Source: Methylobacterium sp. (GTDB taxonomy: Bacteria; Pseudomonadota; Alphaproteobacteria; Rhizobiales; Beijerinckiaceae). Taken from it: a DNA stretch of 64,000 nucleotides. Shown in pieces: positions 39,889-49,991 of the stretch. Location of the stretch: contig NZ_JAIETD010000017.1 in assembly GCF_019745455.1 (NCBI RefSeq), forward strand, positions 1 through 64,000, written 5' to 3'. The notes beneath the pieces are model-generated. The model searched no databases, was not told the origin of the DNA, and saw only the letters and a program-made list of their open reading frames with translations. The number at the start of each line of letters is the position of its first letter. Positions within the stretch are counted from its first letter, which is position 1. Position numbers and translations under genes: made by a program.

Positions 39889-42153
39889 CTAGATAGGCAC
39901 GCCGTGCGCCTTGGCGAAGGCGGCCAGCGCCGGCCGCAGCGTAGCGCCATCGGGCGCGTTCGCCATCTCGGTATCGATCACCGCCGTGACCGCGGCCGCG
40001 TCGGTCGCGAGCACCATGGCCTTCACGGGCCCGATCGCAGCAGGCGACATCGACAGGTGCCGGAAGCCGAGACCGATCAGCGCCATTGCCTCCAGAGGCC
40101 TGCCTCCAACCTCGCCGCAGACTGTCGCCGGACAGCCGGCGGCATCCGCACGCTCGGCGATGAGCCGCAGGGCACGCAAGGCCGGAACGCTCAAGGTATC
40201 GAAGCGATCGGCGACGCGGCGATTCTCGCGGTCGACGGCGAAGAGGAACTGGATGAGGTCGTTCGACCCCACCGAGAGGAAGTCGGCGACCTTCGCGATC
40301 TCGTCGATCTGGAACAGCAGCGAGGGCACCTCGACCATGACGCCGAGGCGGCAATCGCTCGGCAGCTTATGGCCGTGTCGGCGAAGGTGCGCCTTTTCGC
40401 GTTCGACGATGGCCTTTGCGCGGATGAACTCGTCCACCGTCGCCACCATGGGGAACATGATCTTCAGAGCCCGCCCCCCGGCTGCCTTCAGGAGCGCGCG
40501 CAGTTGCACCCGCAGAAGGGCCGGCCGATCGAGTCCGATGCGGATCGCGCGCCAGCCGAGAGCCGGATTCTCCTCCTCGAGGGCGGGCATGTAGGGAAGG
40601 ATCTTGTCGCCGCCGATATCGAGGGTCCGGATCGTCACCGGCAGATCGCCGGTGGCGGCGAAGACGGCCTCGTAAAGGGCCTGCTGCTCGGCGGCCGATG
40701 GCATGCGCTGGGCGACCATGAACTGCAGCTCGGTACGGAACAGGCCGATGCCGTCCGCGCCTGTCTCCTGCAGGTGCGAGAGGTCGATGAGCAGGCCGGC
40801 ATTGAGCTGCAGGCCGATGGCGACGCCATCCTTGGTCACCGCCGGAACGTCGCGGAGCGCCCGGTACTGCTCCTGCCGGCGAGCGCGCAGGCGCACCATC
40901 TCGGCATAGGCCGCCTCGATCTCGGGGCCGGGCCGGACCTGGATCTCACCCGAGACCCCGTCGACGATGATGGCGTCGCCGGAATCGCAGAGCGCGGTCG
41001 CGTTGGCGATCTCACCGACGGCCGGGATGCCGAGGGCGCGGGCGACGATGGCGATGTGGCTCGTCGGGCCACCTTCCTCCAGAACCACGCCACGCAAGGC
41101 GGTGCGGTCGTATTCGAGGAGGGCGGCCGGACCCATCGAGCGGGCCACCAGGATCGCGTTTTCGGGCAAAACGCGCAGGGCCCCGGAAGCCTCGTTGCCG
41201 ATGAGGGTCCTGAGCAGGCGGTTGGCGAGATCGTCGAGGTCGTGCAGCCGATCGCGGAGATAAGGATCGCTCTGGCGCATCATCCGGGCGCGGTTGTCCG
41301 ACTGGACCCGCTCGACGGCGGCCTCGGCGGTGAGGCCGGAATGGACCGCCTCGCGCATCCGGCGCAACCAGCCCTTGTCGTGCGCGAACATGCGCACGGT
41401 CTCGAGCACCTCGCGCGATTCGGCGGTGCCGATTCCGTCACCCCGCTCGACGAGGTCGTCGATGGCCGAGCGGACCTCGCCGATCGCCTCCTCCAATCGC
41501 TCGACCTCGCGCTCGACATTCTCGGCGATGAGGGTCTTCACGACGATGCGGGGTTCGTGCAGCACCACATGGCCAAGGCCGATGCCGTCGGCGAGCGCGA
41601 CGCCGCGCTGGCTCACGGGGCGCCGGACCGACGAGCCGGCGCCGGGCGCGAGAGACTGAAGCTCGCCCGAGGCGATCATCTCCGAAAGCACCATGGCGGT
41701 GGTCTGAAGCGCCTCGATCTCCTCCTCCGAATAGACCCGGTAGGTGCGGTTCTGCACCACGAGGACGCCCAGCGTGTTGCCAGCACGCAGGAGCGGCACG
41801 CCGAGGAAGGCGTGATAGGCCTCCTCCCCGGTCTCCGGGCGATACGAAAAGGCCGGGTGGGACTGGGCGTCGGACAGCGAGAGCGGCTCGGCCGTCTTGG
41901 CGATGAGCCCGACGAGACCCTCGTCCGCCCGCATCCGGGTCATGTGGACGGCGCTTCGGTTAAGACCTTCGGTGGCGAACAACTCAAGCGTGCTGTCGTC
42001 GCTGAGGACGTAGACCGAGCATACCTCCGCGATGACGTTCGCGGCGATCAGTGTGACGATGCGGTCGAGGCGTGCCTGTGGGCTGACCGGCTCCGCCATC
42101 GCTTCGCGGAGGCGGCGCAGCAGCAGGCGCGGGCCTCCGGGCGCAGCGGGCAT
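39889..42153 (-). CDS. ptsP: phosphoenolpyruvate-protein phosphotransferase PtsP (GAF + PTS EI)
   Basis: N-terminal GAF domain; GGPTSHIAIVARALGIPAVG (phospho-His), FRTELQFMVAQRMPSAAEQ, LSVGSNDLIQFLFAVDREN. Confidence 0.95.
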   Translation of the reverse strand: MPAAPGGPRLLLRRLREAMAEPVSPQARLDRIVTLIAANVIAEVCSVYVLSDDSTLELFATEGLNRSAVHMTRMRADEGLVGLIAKTAEPLSLSDAQSHPAFSYRPETGEEAYHAFLGVPLLRAGNTLGVLVVQNRTYRVYSEEEIEALQTTAMVLSEMIASGELQSLAPGAGSSVRRPVSQRGVALADGIGLGHVVLHEPRIVVKTLIAENVEREVERLEEAIGEVRSAIDDLVERGDGIGTAESREVLETVRMFAHDKGWLRRMREAVHSGLTAEAAVERVQSDNRARMMRQSDPYLRDRLHDLDDLANRLLRTLIGNEASGALRVLPENAILVARSMGPAALLEYDRTALRGVVLEEGGPTSHIAIVARALGIPAVGEIANATALCDSGDAIIVDGVSGEIQVRPGPEIEAAYAEMVRLRARRQEQYRALRDVPAVTKDGVAIGLQLNAGLLIDLSHLQETGADGIGLFRTELQFMVAQRMPSAAEQQALYEAVFAATGDLPVTIRTLDIGGDKILPYMPALEEENPALGWRAIRIGLDRPALLRVQLRALLKAAGGRALKIMFPMVATVDEFIRAKAIVEREKAHLRRHGHKLPSDCRLGVMVEVPSLLFQIDEIAKVADFLSVGSNDLIQFLFAVDRENRRVADRFDTLSVPALRALRLIAERADAAGCPATVCGEVGGRPLEAMALIGLGFRHLSMSPAAIGPVKAMVLATDAAAVTAVIDTEMANAPDGATLRPALAAFAKAHGVPI

Positions 42154-42236
42154 GGTGTCGTCAATCCAGCTTCGGCGCCTTACGCAGATCCTGCGCTGTG
42201 CGCGATGCAATTCCTGCGCAACGCTCGACGCGGATG

Positions 42237-43472
42237 TCAGGCCTCGTCGAGGCCGTATAGCGAGTGCAGCGTGCGAACGGCAAGCTCCGTATAGGCGGCA
42301 TCGATCAACACGGAGAACTTGATCTCCGACGTCGTGATGGCGCGGATGTTGATCCCCTTCTGGGCGAGAGCCCGGAACGCCTTGGCGGCGACGCCCGCGT
42401 GGCTGCGCATGCCGACCCCGATCGCCGAGACCTTCACCACGTCGGTGGCGCCCTCGATCTGGCCGAAAGCGATGGTGCCGCTCTGAGCGTCGAGGATCGT
42501 GCGGGCTCGGTCGTAATCGGCGGCCGGTACCGTGAAGGTCATGTCGGTCGTCGCCTGGTCGCCCGAAACGGTCTGGATGATCATGTCGACGTTGATGTTG
42601 GCGTCGGCCAGCGGCCCGAAGATCGCGGCGGCGATGCCGGGACTGTCCTTCAGGTTGCGCAGGGTGATCTGCGCCTCGTCCTTCGAGAAGGCGATGCCGG
42701 TGATGATCTGCTGTTCCACGATTTCGTCCTCGTCGCAGATGAGGGTGCCTGGGCGGGCATTGTCGGGCGGATCGAAGCTGGAGCGGACGGTGGTCGGCAC
42801 GCCGTGGACCATGGCGAGCTCGACCGAGCGGACCTGGAGCACCTTGGCCCCGAGGGAGGCCATCTCCAGCATCTCCTCGAAGGTGACGCGCTCCATGCGC
42901 TTCGCCTTCGGCACGACGCGCGGATCCGTGGTGTAGACGCCGTCGACGTCGGTGTAGATGTCGCAGCGCTCGGCGCCGATGGCGGCGGCGATCGCCACCG
43001 CGCTGGTATCGGAGCCGCCGCGGCCGAGGGTGGTGATCCGGCCGGTATCGGAATGCATCCCCTGGAAGCCGGCGATGACGGCGATCTCACCCCGCGCGAA
43101 GCCCGCCATGAGGCGAACACCGTCGATCTCCTCGATACGTGCCGAACCATGCGCCTCGGAGGTCAGGATCGGAATCTGCCAGCCCTGCCAGGACCGGGCC
43201 TTGAAGCCGTCCTTCTGCAGCGCGATGGCGAGGAGGCCCGAGGTCACCTGCTCGCCCGAAGCGACGACGGCGTCGTACTCGGCCTCGTCGTACAGCGTGT
43301 TGGCATCCTTGACCCAGCCGACGAGCTCGTTGGTCTTGCCCGACATGGCCGAGACCACCACCGCGACATCGTAACCGGCCCGAACCTCGCGGGCGACGTG
43401 TTGAGCGACGTTGCGGATCCGGTCGAGGTTCGCGACGGAGGTGCCGCCGAATTTCATCACCAAACGGGGCAT
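42237..43472 (-). CDS. lysC: aspartate kinase
   Basis: MPRLVMKFGGTSVANLDRIRNVAQHV; TTLGRGGSDTSAVAIAAAI; two C-terminal ACT-like regions. Confidence 0.97.
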   Translation of the reverse strand: MPRLVMKFGGTSVANLDRIRNVAQHVAREVRAGYDVAVVVSAMSGKTNELVGWVKDANTLYDEAEYDAVVASGEQVTSGLLAIALQKDGFKARSWQGWQIPILTSEAHGSARIEEIDGVRLMAGFARGEIAVIAGFQGMHSDTGRITTLGRGGSDTSAVAIAAAIGAERCDIYTDVDGVYTTDPRVVPKAKRMERVTFEEMLEMASLGAKVLQVRSVELAMVHGVPTTVRSSFDPPDNARPGTLICDEDEIVEQQIITGIAFSKDEAQITLRNLKDSPGIAAAIFGPLADANINVDMIIQTVSGDQATTDMTFTVPAADYDRARTILDAQSGTIAFGQIEGATDVVKVSAIGVGMRSHAGVAAKAFRALAQKGINIRAITTSEIKFSVLIDAAYTELAVRTLHSLYGLDEA

Positions 43473-43675
43473 GTCGCGTCCGTGTCTGCTCTCTCGTGCG
43501 ATCTGTTCTGGCTGAACCGCGCGCCAGGCTGCCGCGGCCATAACGGCCGAAGGGTCGGTCCACAGGGCTTCACCGGGCGGGCGTCCGGCGGGTACAAGGG
43601 CCATCCGAAGGTGTCAACAATCCGACGCCTTCAGACCAGCGCCGCGCCGCGGCGAGCACGGACCCGGCAGGCATC

Positions 43676-44422
43676 ATGAGCGGACCAATCCCGTCTTCGA
43701 TCGACCGCGGCGAGGTCGCCCGGTTCGAGGCCATCGCGGCGACCTGGTGGGACGAGACCGGCCCCATGCGGGTCCTGCACCGTTTCAACCCGGTCCGCCT
43801 CGGCTACATCCGGGACGCCGCCTGCCGCCATTTCGATCGCGACCCCCTCAAACCCTTCCCCCTGGAAGGTCTGACCCTGGTCGACGTCGGCTGCGGGGGC
43901 GGAGTGCTCTCGGAGCCTCTGGCGCGCCTCGGCGCACGCGTTGTCGGGCTCGACCCGGCCCCGACCAACGTCGCAGTGGCCCGCGCCCATGCGGAAGCCG
44001 AGGGCGTGCCGGTGGATTACCGCGAGGAGACGATCGAGGCAGTCGTCGCCGGCGGCGAGCGCTTCGACATCGTGCTTGCCATGGAGGTCGTCGAACACGT
44101 CTCCGACCGCAGCGCCTTTCTCGCCACCGCCTGCCGCGCCGTGAAGCCGGGCGGCCTCTTCTTCGCGGCCACCATCAACCGAACCCTGCGCTCCTACGCA
44201 CTCGCCATCGTCGGTGCAGAATACGTCCTCGGCTGGCTGCCGAAAGGCACGCATGACTGGGACAAGTTCGTCACGCCCGAGGAACTCACCGCAGATATCG
44301 AGGCCGGCGGACTTGCGGTCACCGACGTCACCGGTGTTGTCTACAATCCCTTAAGCGACCGCTGGAGCCCGTCGCGCGACAAAGGCGTCAACTACATGCT
44401 CAGCGCTGCGCGCAGGGCCTGA
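43676..44422 (+). CDS. ubiG: 2-polyprenyl-6-hydroxyphenol methylase / 3-demethylubiquinol 3-O-methyltransferase
   Basis: SSIDRGEVARFEAIAATWWDETGPMRVLHRFNPVRLGYIRD; LVDVGCGGGVLSEPLARLGARVVGLD; KGTHDWDKFVTPEEL. Confidence 0.96.
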   Translation: MSGPIPSSIDRGEVARFEAIAATWWDETGPMRVLHRFNPVRLGYIRDAACRHFDRDPLKPFPLEGLTLVDVGCGGGVLSEPLARLGARVVGLDPAPTNVAVARAHAEAEGVPVDYREETIEAVVAGGERFDIVLAMEVVEHVSDRSAFLATACRAVKPGGLFFAATINRTLRSYALAIVGAEYVLGWLPKGTHDWDKFVTPEELTADIEAGGLAVTDVTGVVYNPLSDRWSPSRDKGVNYMLSAARRA

Positions 44423-44445
44423 CGGGCCTCCAGGAGAACGACAGG

Positions 44446-45416
44446 ATGAAGGCGCTCGTCTGCTCCCGCCTCGGCGGCCCGGAAGATCTCGCCATCGAGA
44501 CGCTTCCCGATCCCGTGCCGGGACCGGGCGAGGCATTGGTGCGTGTGACGCTGGCCGCTCTCAACTTCTTCGACACGCTGATCATCGCCGGGCGCTACCA
44601 GGTAAAGCCGGAGCTGCCATTCTCGCCGGGCGGAGAAGCCTGCGGGATCGTCGAGTCACTGGGAGAAGGCGCCGAGGGCGTCTCGGTGGGCGATCGGGTG
44701 ATCGTCCATGCCAAGTACGGCACCTGCGCCGAGCGCATCGTGCTGCCTGCGAAGAGCCTCGTTCTCGTGCCGAGGGTGTCGGCGACGAGCAGGCTGCCGG
44801 CCTCACCATCACGTACGGCACCACGCTTCACGCCCTGCGAGACCGGGCGCGGCTGCAGCCGGGCGAGACGCTCGCCGTCCTCGGCGCGTCCGGCGGCGTC
44901 GGATTGGCGGCGGTCGAGCTCGGCGCGCTCATGGGCGCGCGGGTCATCGCCTGCGCCTCGGCGCCCGAGAAGCTGGCGGTGGCCGAGGCCCACGGCGCCC
45001 ATGCGCTGATCGACTACGCCAAGGACAATTTTCGCGAGGAACTGCGTCGCCTTGCCCCCGACGGAGTCGACGTTGTTTACGACCCACTCGGCGGCGACTA
45101 CGCCGAGCCTGCGTTGCGGTCACTGGCCTGGAAGGGCCGCCATCTGGTCATCGGCTTCGCTGCGGGCGAGATCCCGCGCATCCCGCTCAACCTCGCCCTC
45201 GTGAAGGGCATCGACATTCTCGGCGTCCATTGGGGCGTCTTCGTCGAGCGCGAGCCCGAGGCGCATCGCGGCAACCAGGCGCAGCTCCTCGACTGGGTCG
45301 GGCAGGGCCGCCTGACCGCGAAGGTCGACAGCATCCATCGGATCGAGGATTTCGTCGCGGCATTGGGCATCCTCCAGCGCCGCGAGGCAGTGGGCAAAGT
45401 GCTGCTCCGGCTCTGA
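44446..45416 (+). pseudogene. NAD(P)H:quinone oxidoreductase (zinc-less MDR), single-nucleotide frameshift
   Basis: MKALVCSRLGGPEDLAIETLPDPVPGPGEALVRVTLAALNFFDTLIIAGRYQ... in frame 1 to LVLVP (~44772), then EGVGDEQAAGLTITYGTTLHALRDRARLQPGETLAVLGASGGVGLAAVELG... in another frame to 45416. Restoring one G (CCG|GAG) joins both halves. Confidence 0.88.
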
Positions 45417-45601
45417 TCCGCCACGGCAAGTCGAACCCATCGAGGGCGTGATCTGGCTGGGTTCGGACCATCCTCCGCTGAGGGACCGGGTTCCGACGGT
45501 ACTCGATCCGACCTGAAGAAGGCGTGCGCAACGCCGCAGCGGGACCGATTTCCAACGTGACGGGTTGGCGGCAAGGACCAGCTTAAGCCGGATCGCCCCC
45601 G

Positions 45602-47575
45602 ATGGACGCCCAAACACCGATCCAACGCACGGTCGAGCTGACGCTGCGGGGGCTCGTCATCGGCGCTGCCATCACGGTCGTGTTCATGGCCGCCAACGTC
45701 TATATGGGCCTGAAGACAGGGATGACGTTCTCATCGTCGATCCCCGCGGCTCTCATCTCGATGGGAGCGCTTCGCCTCATGGGCGGCGCCGGCATCCTCG
45801 AGAACAACATCGTGCAGACTCAGGCTTCCGCGGCCGGCACGCTGTGCAACGTCATCCTGGTCCTGCCCGGGCTCGTCCTGATCGGACATTGGCACGGGTT
45901 TCCATTCTGGCAGACGAGCCTCGTCTGCCTCCTCGGCGGCCTGCTCGGCGTCGCCTTCTCGATTCCACTGCGACGCGCATTGATCGCCGGCTCGGATCTT
46001 CCCTATCCGGAAGGCGTCGCCGCCGCCGAGGTCCTGCGCACGGGCCATGAGGAGGGTGGGGAGAAGGGGCTTCGCGACCTCCTTGGCGCCGCGGGCGCCG
46101 CCGGGACGATCGGCTTGGGGACCGTCGGCCTGAAGCTGTTGGCCGACGGCATGCACGGAGCGGTCAGCCTTGGCGGGGCAGTGTTCCGGCTCGGTACGGG
46201 CTTCTCGCTGGCTCTCGTCGGCGTCGGCTACCTCGTCGGAATCGGCGCCTGCCTCGCGCTCCTCACCGGCGTGGTGATCGCTTGGGGGATCGCGGTGCCG
46301 ATCCTCACTGCGCTCTCGTCCGATCCAGCCGCGAGCGCCGAAGCGGCGGCCGAGGCGGTCTGGTCGGAACAGGTTCGACTGATCGGAGCGGGGATCATCG
46401 CGGTCGGGGGACTCTGGACGGTCGGTTCGCTCGCCCGCCCCATCCTTGTCAGCATTCGGGCAGCACTGGCCTCCACCGGAGGAGGGAGCCTCGGCGCCGA
46501 CCATCCGCGGGAGGAGCGCGACCTGCCGATCACCTGGGTCGGCGGGGCGGCCTTGGCGCTCTGTCCGATCGTTGCCGGTCTGTTCGCGGTCTTCGCAGCG
46601 GGGGCGAACCTCGGCAACCTCATGCCGGTTCTCGTGATCGCCAGCACCTCGTTCGTGGTGCTGTTCGGATTCCTGATGGCGGCGGCTTGCGGCTACCTCG
46701 CCGGCCTCCTCGGCTCCTCGTCGAGCCCGATTTCGGGGATCGGCGTCCTCACCACCATGGCGACGGCCCTGCTGCTGCCGCTGGTGATCGGCTCCGCGGC
46801 CGGTCCGGAAGGCCATCGCTTCGTCACCGGCATGGCGCTGCTCATCGCAGCCGTCATCGTCACCACCTCGTCGATCGCCAACGACAACCTGCAGGATCTC
46901 AAGACCGGGCAGCTCGTCGGCGCCACTCCGTGGTGCCAGCAGGTCGCGCTCGTCATCGGCGTCACCGTCGGCTCGGCGGTCATCGCGCCGCTTCTGGCGC
47001 TTCTCTACCATGCCTATGGCTTCGTCGGAGCGTTGCCGCGCGAGGGGATGGACGCGGCAAACGCCATGCCGGCGCCTCAGGCCGCGCTGATGACGCAGAT
47101 CGCGGACGGCATCGTGCAGGGGAGGTTGCCCTGGGCGATGGTCCTGATCGGCGCGGGCCTCGGCACCGTGCTGGTGGTCGTCGAGACCAAGCTGCGTCGG
47201 CGCGGCCTGACATTTCCCGCATTGACGGTCGGCATCGGCATGTATCTGCCGCTCGCGGTCGAGGTGACGATCGCCATCGGGGGCGTGCTCGGCTGGCTCG
47301 CCCAGAGAAGTCTCAAGCGTTCGGTGCGCCCCGACGGTTCCGAAGACGAGATCGTGGACGGCGCTCGCCGCCGCGGCGTCCTGCTCGCATCGGGCTTCCT
47401 CGTCGGTGAGAGCTTCGTCGGCGTGCTCCTCGCGGCCGCCGACCTGACCCTCGGCCGCTCCTCGTCGCTGGCACTCGCCGGAGAAGGAGCAGCGTTCACG
47501 ACCTGGCTGGGCCTCGCGGTCTTCGCGGGCGGACTTGGCGTGTTCTTTCGCCTGGTGTCCGCACGGCCGGCGTAA
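45602..47575 (+). CDS. OPT family oligopeptide/metal-chelate transporter
   Basis: 657 aa polytopic; TLRGLVIGAAITVVFMAANVYMGLKTGMTFSSSIPAALISMGALR and DLPYPEGVAAAEVL are OPT hallmarks. Confidence 0.92.
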   Translation: MDAQTPIQRTVELTLRGLVIGAAITVVFMAANVYMGLKTGMTFSSSIPAALISMGALRLMGGAGILENNIVQTQASAAGTLCNVILVLPGLVLIGHWHGFPFWQTSLVCLLGGLLGVAFSIPLRRALIAGSDLPYPEGVAAAEVLRTGHEEGGEKGLRDLLGAAGAAGTIGLGTVGLKLLADGMHGAVSLGGAVFRLGTGFSLALVGVGYLVGIGACLALLTGVVIAWGIAVPILTALSSDPAASAEAAAEAVWSEQVRLIGAGIIAVGGLWTVGSLARPILVSIRAALASTGGGSLGADHPREERDLPITWVGGAALALCPIVAGLFAVFAAGANLGNLMPVLVIASTSFVVLFGFLMAAACGYLAGLLGSSSSPISGIGVLTTMATALLLPLVIGSAAGPEGHRFVTGMALLIAAVIVTTSSIANDNLQDLKTGQLVGATPWCQQVALVIGVTVGSAVIAPLLALLYHAYGFVGALPREGMDAANAMPAPQAALMTQIADGIVQGRLPWAMVLIGAGLGTVLVVVETKLRRRGLTFPALTVGIGMYLPLAVEVTIAIGGVLGWLAQRSLKRSVRPDGSEDEIVDGARRRGVLLASGFLVGESFVGVLLAAADLTLGRSSSLALAGEGAAFTTWLGLAVFAGGLGVFFRLVSARPA

Positions 47576-47925
47576 CAGGCAAGACGCTCCGCATCGGCAA
47601 TCGCACGGGAGGTCGCTTCATCCCCGGACCCATGTCGCGACCGGCGGGCATTGCCGTTCGCGCCGATGGTCAGGAACAACGCCTGCAAAAGCCAGGTTTG
47701 CCGATCACCGCAAGCAGCGTGCCGCGTGTCCTCAACGGATGGCCATCGCTCCACGATCTCTCTTCAGTCACAGGCGATTCCGGAAAGACATCGCCCATCG
47801 ATGACCGAACAGGTGCTCATGTTCCGACCTTCGCAGATCTTCTCGCATCACCCCGCCTCGCATCGGAGGGCTGACATCAGAACTCGACCGTGTGTCTGGC
47901 ACCGGAATGCGAGGGGAGCCCGGTA

Positions 47926-48870
47926 ATGGTTCAAGGCGAGGATGCGGGCGCCCTGGTCGCGTTGATCGAGGCTCTCAAGCGGCTGGGTTACACCTTCACG
48001 ACGGTGACTCCGTCCACCCATGAACGAGTGAATCGCCGCCCCTGTGCGGAGCAGGCGCGTAACCTCAGGGACGTGTTCGGCTGGAGCCGGCCATTCGACG
48101 AAGCGCTGCTGCCGGCAGAGATCGTCGAGACCATGCGCCGCGCAGGGGTACTCGTGCGAGACGGGGAGCGCTGGCGTTCGGCGATCCGCGTGTCGAGCCT
48201 CGACGGCGAGTTGTTCGTCCATTCGGCATTTCCGCCGAGCGCAGTCGATGCCGTCTTCTTCGGTCCGGACACCTTCCGGTTCGTCACGGCCGTCGTCGCG
48301 CATCTCGATGGCCGTGCCTCGCCGGTGCGCAGGGCGGTCGACATCGGCTGCGGTTCGGGTGCCGCCGGCATCGCGATCGCCAAACGTTCACCGGATGCTG
48401 AGGTCGTCCTCGTCGACATCAACGATGCGGCGCTCAGGACAGCGGCGATCAATGCGTGCTCGGCCGGCATCGAGGTGAAGCCTCGCAAGAGCGACCTGCT
48501 CGCTGCCGTCGACGGTTCTTTCGATCTCATCGTCTCCAACCCGCCCTTCATGGTCGACCGAAGCGGGCGCACCTATCGGCATGGCGGTGGCAGGTTCGGC
48601 GAGGGGTTGTCCCTCGCCGTGGTGGAGGCGGCGACCGAGCGCCTCGTGCCGGGCGGGAGCCTCGTGCTCTTCACGGGTTCGGTGATCGTGGACGGCGAGG
48701 ATCCGTTCAGGGCGGCCGCGACGGCCGCCTGCGAGAGGGCAGGGCTGGATGTGACCTACCTGGAGTTCGACCCTGACGAGTACGGCGAGGAACTCGACGA
48801 CCCCGCCTATGCGGAGGCCGACCGGATCGCCCTGGTGGTGCTGACGGCAACGCGCGGAAACGCACGATGA
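47926..48870 (+). CDS. class I SAM-dependent methyltransferase (HemK/PrmC-like NPPF type)
   Basis: AVDIGCGSGAAGIAIAKRSPDAEVVLVDIN; FDLIVSNPPFMVD. ATG at 47926 with upstream GGGAG preferred. Confidence 0.88.
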   Translation: MVQGEDAGALVALIEALKRLGYTFTTVTPSTHERVNRRPCAEQARNLRDVFGWSRPFDEALLPAEIVETMRRAGVLVRDGERWRSAIRVSSLDGELFVHSAFPPSAVDAVFFGPDTFRFVTAVVAHLDGRASPVRRAVDIGCGSGAAGIAIAKRSPDAEVVLVDINDAALRTAAINACSAGIEVKPRKSDLLAAVDGSFDLIVSNPPFMVDRSGRTYRHGGGRFGEGLSLAVVEAATERLVPGGSLVLFTGSVIVDGEDPFRAAATAACERAGLDVTYLEFDPDEYGEELDDPAYAEADRIALVVLTATRGNAR

Positions 48871-49841
48871 CGGACATCGTCGCGAACGACGCGGACCGGC
48901 AGGAATCCGAGCGGCGGGAGTTCCTCAGCGAAGCAATCGCCGGACTCGCGGACCACCCCAGACGGGTCCCCGGTAAGTTCCTGTGGGACGAGACAGGCTC
49001 GATCCTGTTCGATCGCATCTGCGACGACCCCGACTACTATCCGACGGCGCACGAACGGGCGCTCATGCCCGGGGCGCTTCGGGATATCGCGGGTCTTGTC
49101 GGACCGGGCGCGACGATCGTCGAGTTCGGCAGCGGCGCAAGCCGTAAGATCCGCGCCCTGCTCGACAGCCTGGCGCGGCCGGCGCGCTACATCGCGGTCG
49201 ACATCTCGCGGGATTACCTCCATGCCTCGGTGGCACGGCTCGCGCCTGATTACCCTCACATCGCGATGACGGCTGTCTGTGCCGATTACTCGCGGCCGTT
49301 CCGCCTCCCGGAGGCACCCGGCGACGGACCTGTCCTCGGCTTCTTTCCGGGAACGACGATCGGGAATTTCGCTCCGGCGGAGGCCGAGGCGTTCCTGAAG
49401 CGCATCCGCGATGCCCTCGGACCGAGCTGGCTCATGATCGGCGCGGATCCCAACCGGGACGAAGCCCGGCTGTTACAGGCTTATGGCGGTTGCGGCGGCC
49501 TTATGGGCGCCTTCCACCTCAACCTGCTGACACGCATGAGCCGCGAACTCGGCGCCGTTTTCGATCGGGAGGCCTTCCGTCATCAAGCCCGCGTGCTTGA
49601 TGATCCGTTCCGGGTCGAGGCTCACCTCGTTGCCCATCGCGCGACGAAGGCTCAGCTTGGCGATCAGGTCATCGCCTTCACGGCCGGCGAGGGCTTCAGA
49701 ACGGACGTGTCGCACAAATACTCGGTGGAGGCGTTTCGAAGCCTTGCGGTCCAAGCCGGATGGGAGTCGGCCGCGCAATGGATTGATCGAAATGGGTTGT
49801 TCAGTATGCATCTCCTTCGATCCGATGCCGGCATGAGATGA
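48867..49841 (+). CDS. EgtD-like L-histidine N(alpha)-methyltransferase family protein
   Basis: FLWDETGSILFDRICDDPDYYPTAHERALM; IVEFGSGASRKIRALLDSLARPARYIAVDIS; LGFFPGTTIGNFAPAEAEAFLKRI; LNLLTRMSRELGAVFDREAFRHQA. Overlaps the upstream methyltransferase by 4 nt. Confidence 0.87.
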   Translation: MTDIVANDADRQESERREFLSEAIAGLADHPRRVPGKFLWDETGSILFDRICDDPDYYPTAHERALMPGALRDIAGLVGPGATIVEFGSGASRKIRALLDSLARPARYIAVDISRDYLHASVARLAPDYPHIAMTAVCADYSRPFRLPEAPGDGPVLGFFPGTTIGNFAPAEAEAFLKRIRDALGPSWLMIGADPNRDEARLLQAYGGCGGLMGAFHLNLLTRMSRELGAVFDREAFRHQARVLDDPFRVEAHLVAHRATKAQLGDQVIAFTAGEGFRTDVSHKYSVEAFRSLAVQAGWESAAQWIDRNGLFSMHLLRSDAGMR

Positions 49842-49935
49842 CTCCATGAGATGATGCGGCGGCCCGTCGGCCCCAGGTCGATCATGCCCGCAGACCCGTT
49901 CCAGCGCGGTCCTTGCCGGCGACGGCATACGGGCT

Positions 49936-49959
49936 GTCCGCCGGCAGAGGCCGGCGGAC
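49936..49959. terminator. perfect 10-bp GC hairpin between convergent units (candidate bidirectional terminator, no U-tract)
   Basis: GTCCGCCGGC-AGAG-GCCGGCGGAC in the egtD / small-ORF convergent gap. Confidence 0.4.
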
Positions 49960-49991
49960 CCTTCAGGAACAACGCGACCCGAAGCATCTCA

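Noticed and set aside
38767-42294. 1175-aa plus-strand ORF
   Set aside because: Antisense shadow of prfA and ptsP (both unambiguous on the minus strand); low-complexity R/G/D/H-rich translation typical of GC-rich antisense frames.
44770-44777. Programmed ribosomal frameshift in the quinone oxidoreductase
   Set aside because: CCGAGGGTG is not a recognised slippery heptamer and the required shift is explained more simply by one missing G.
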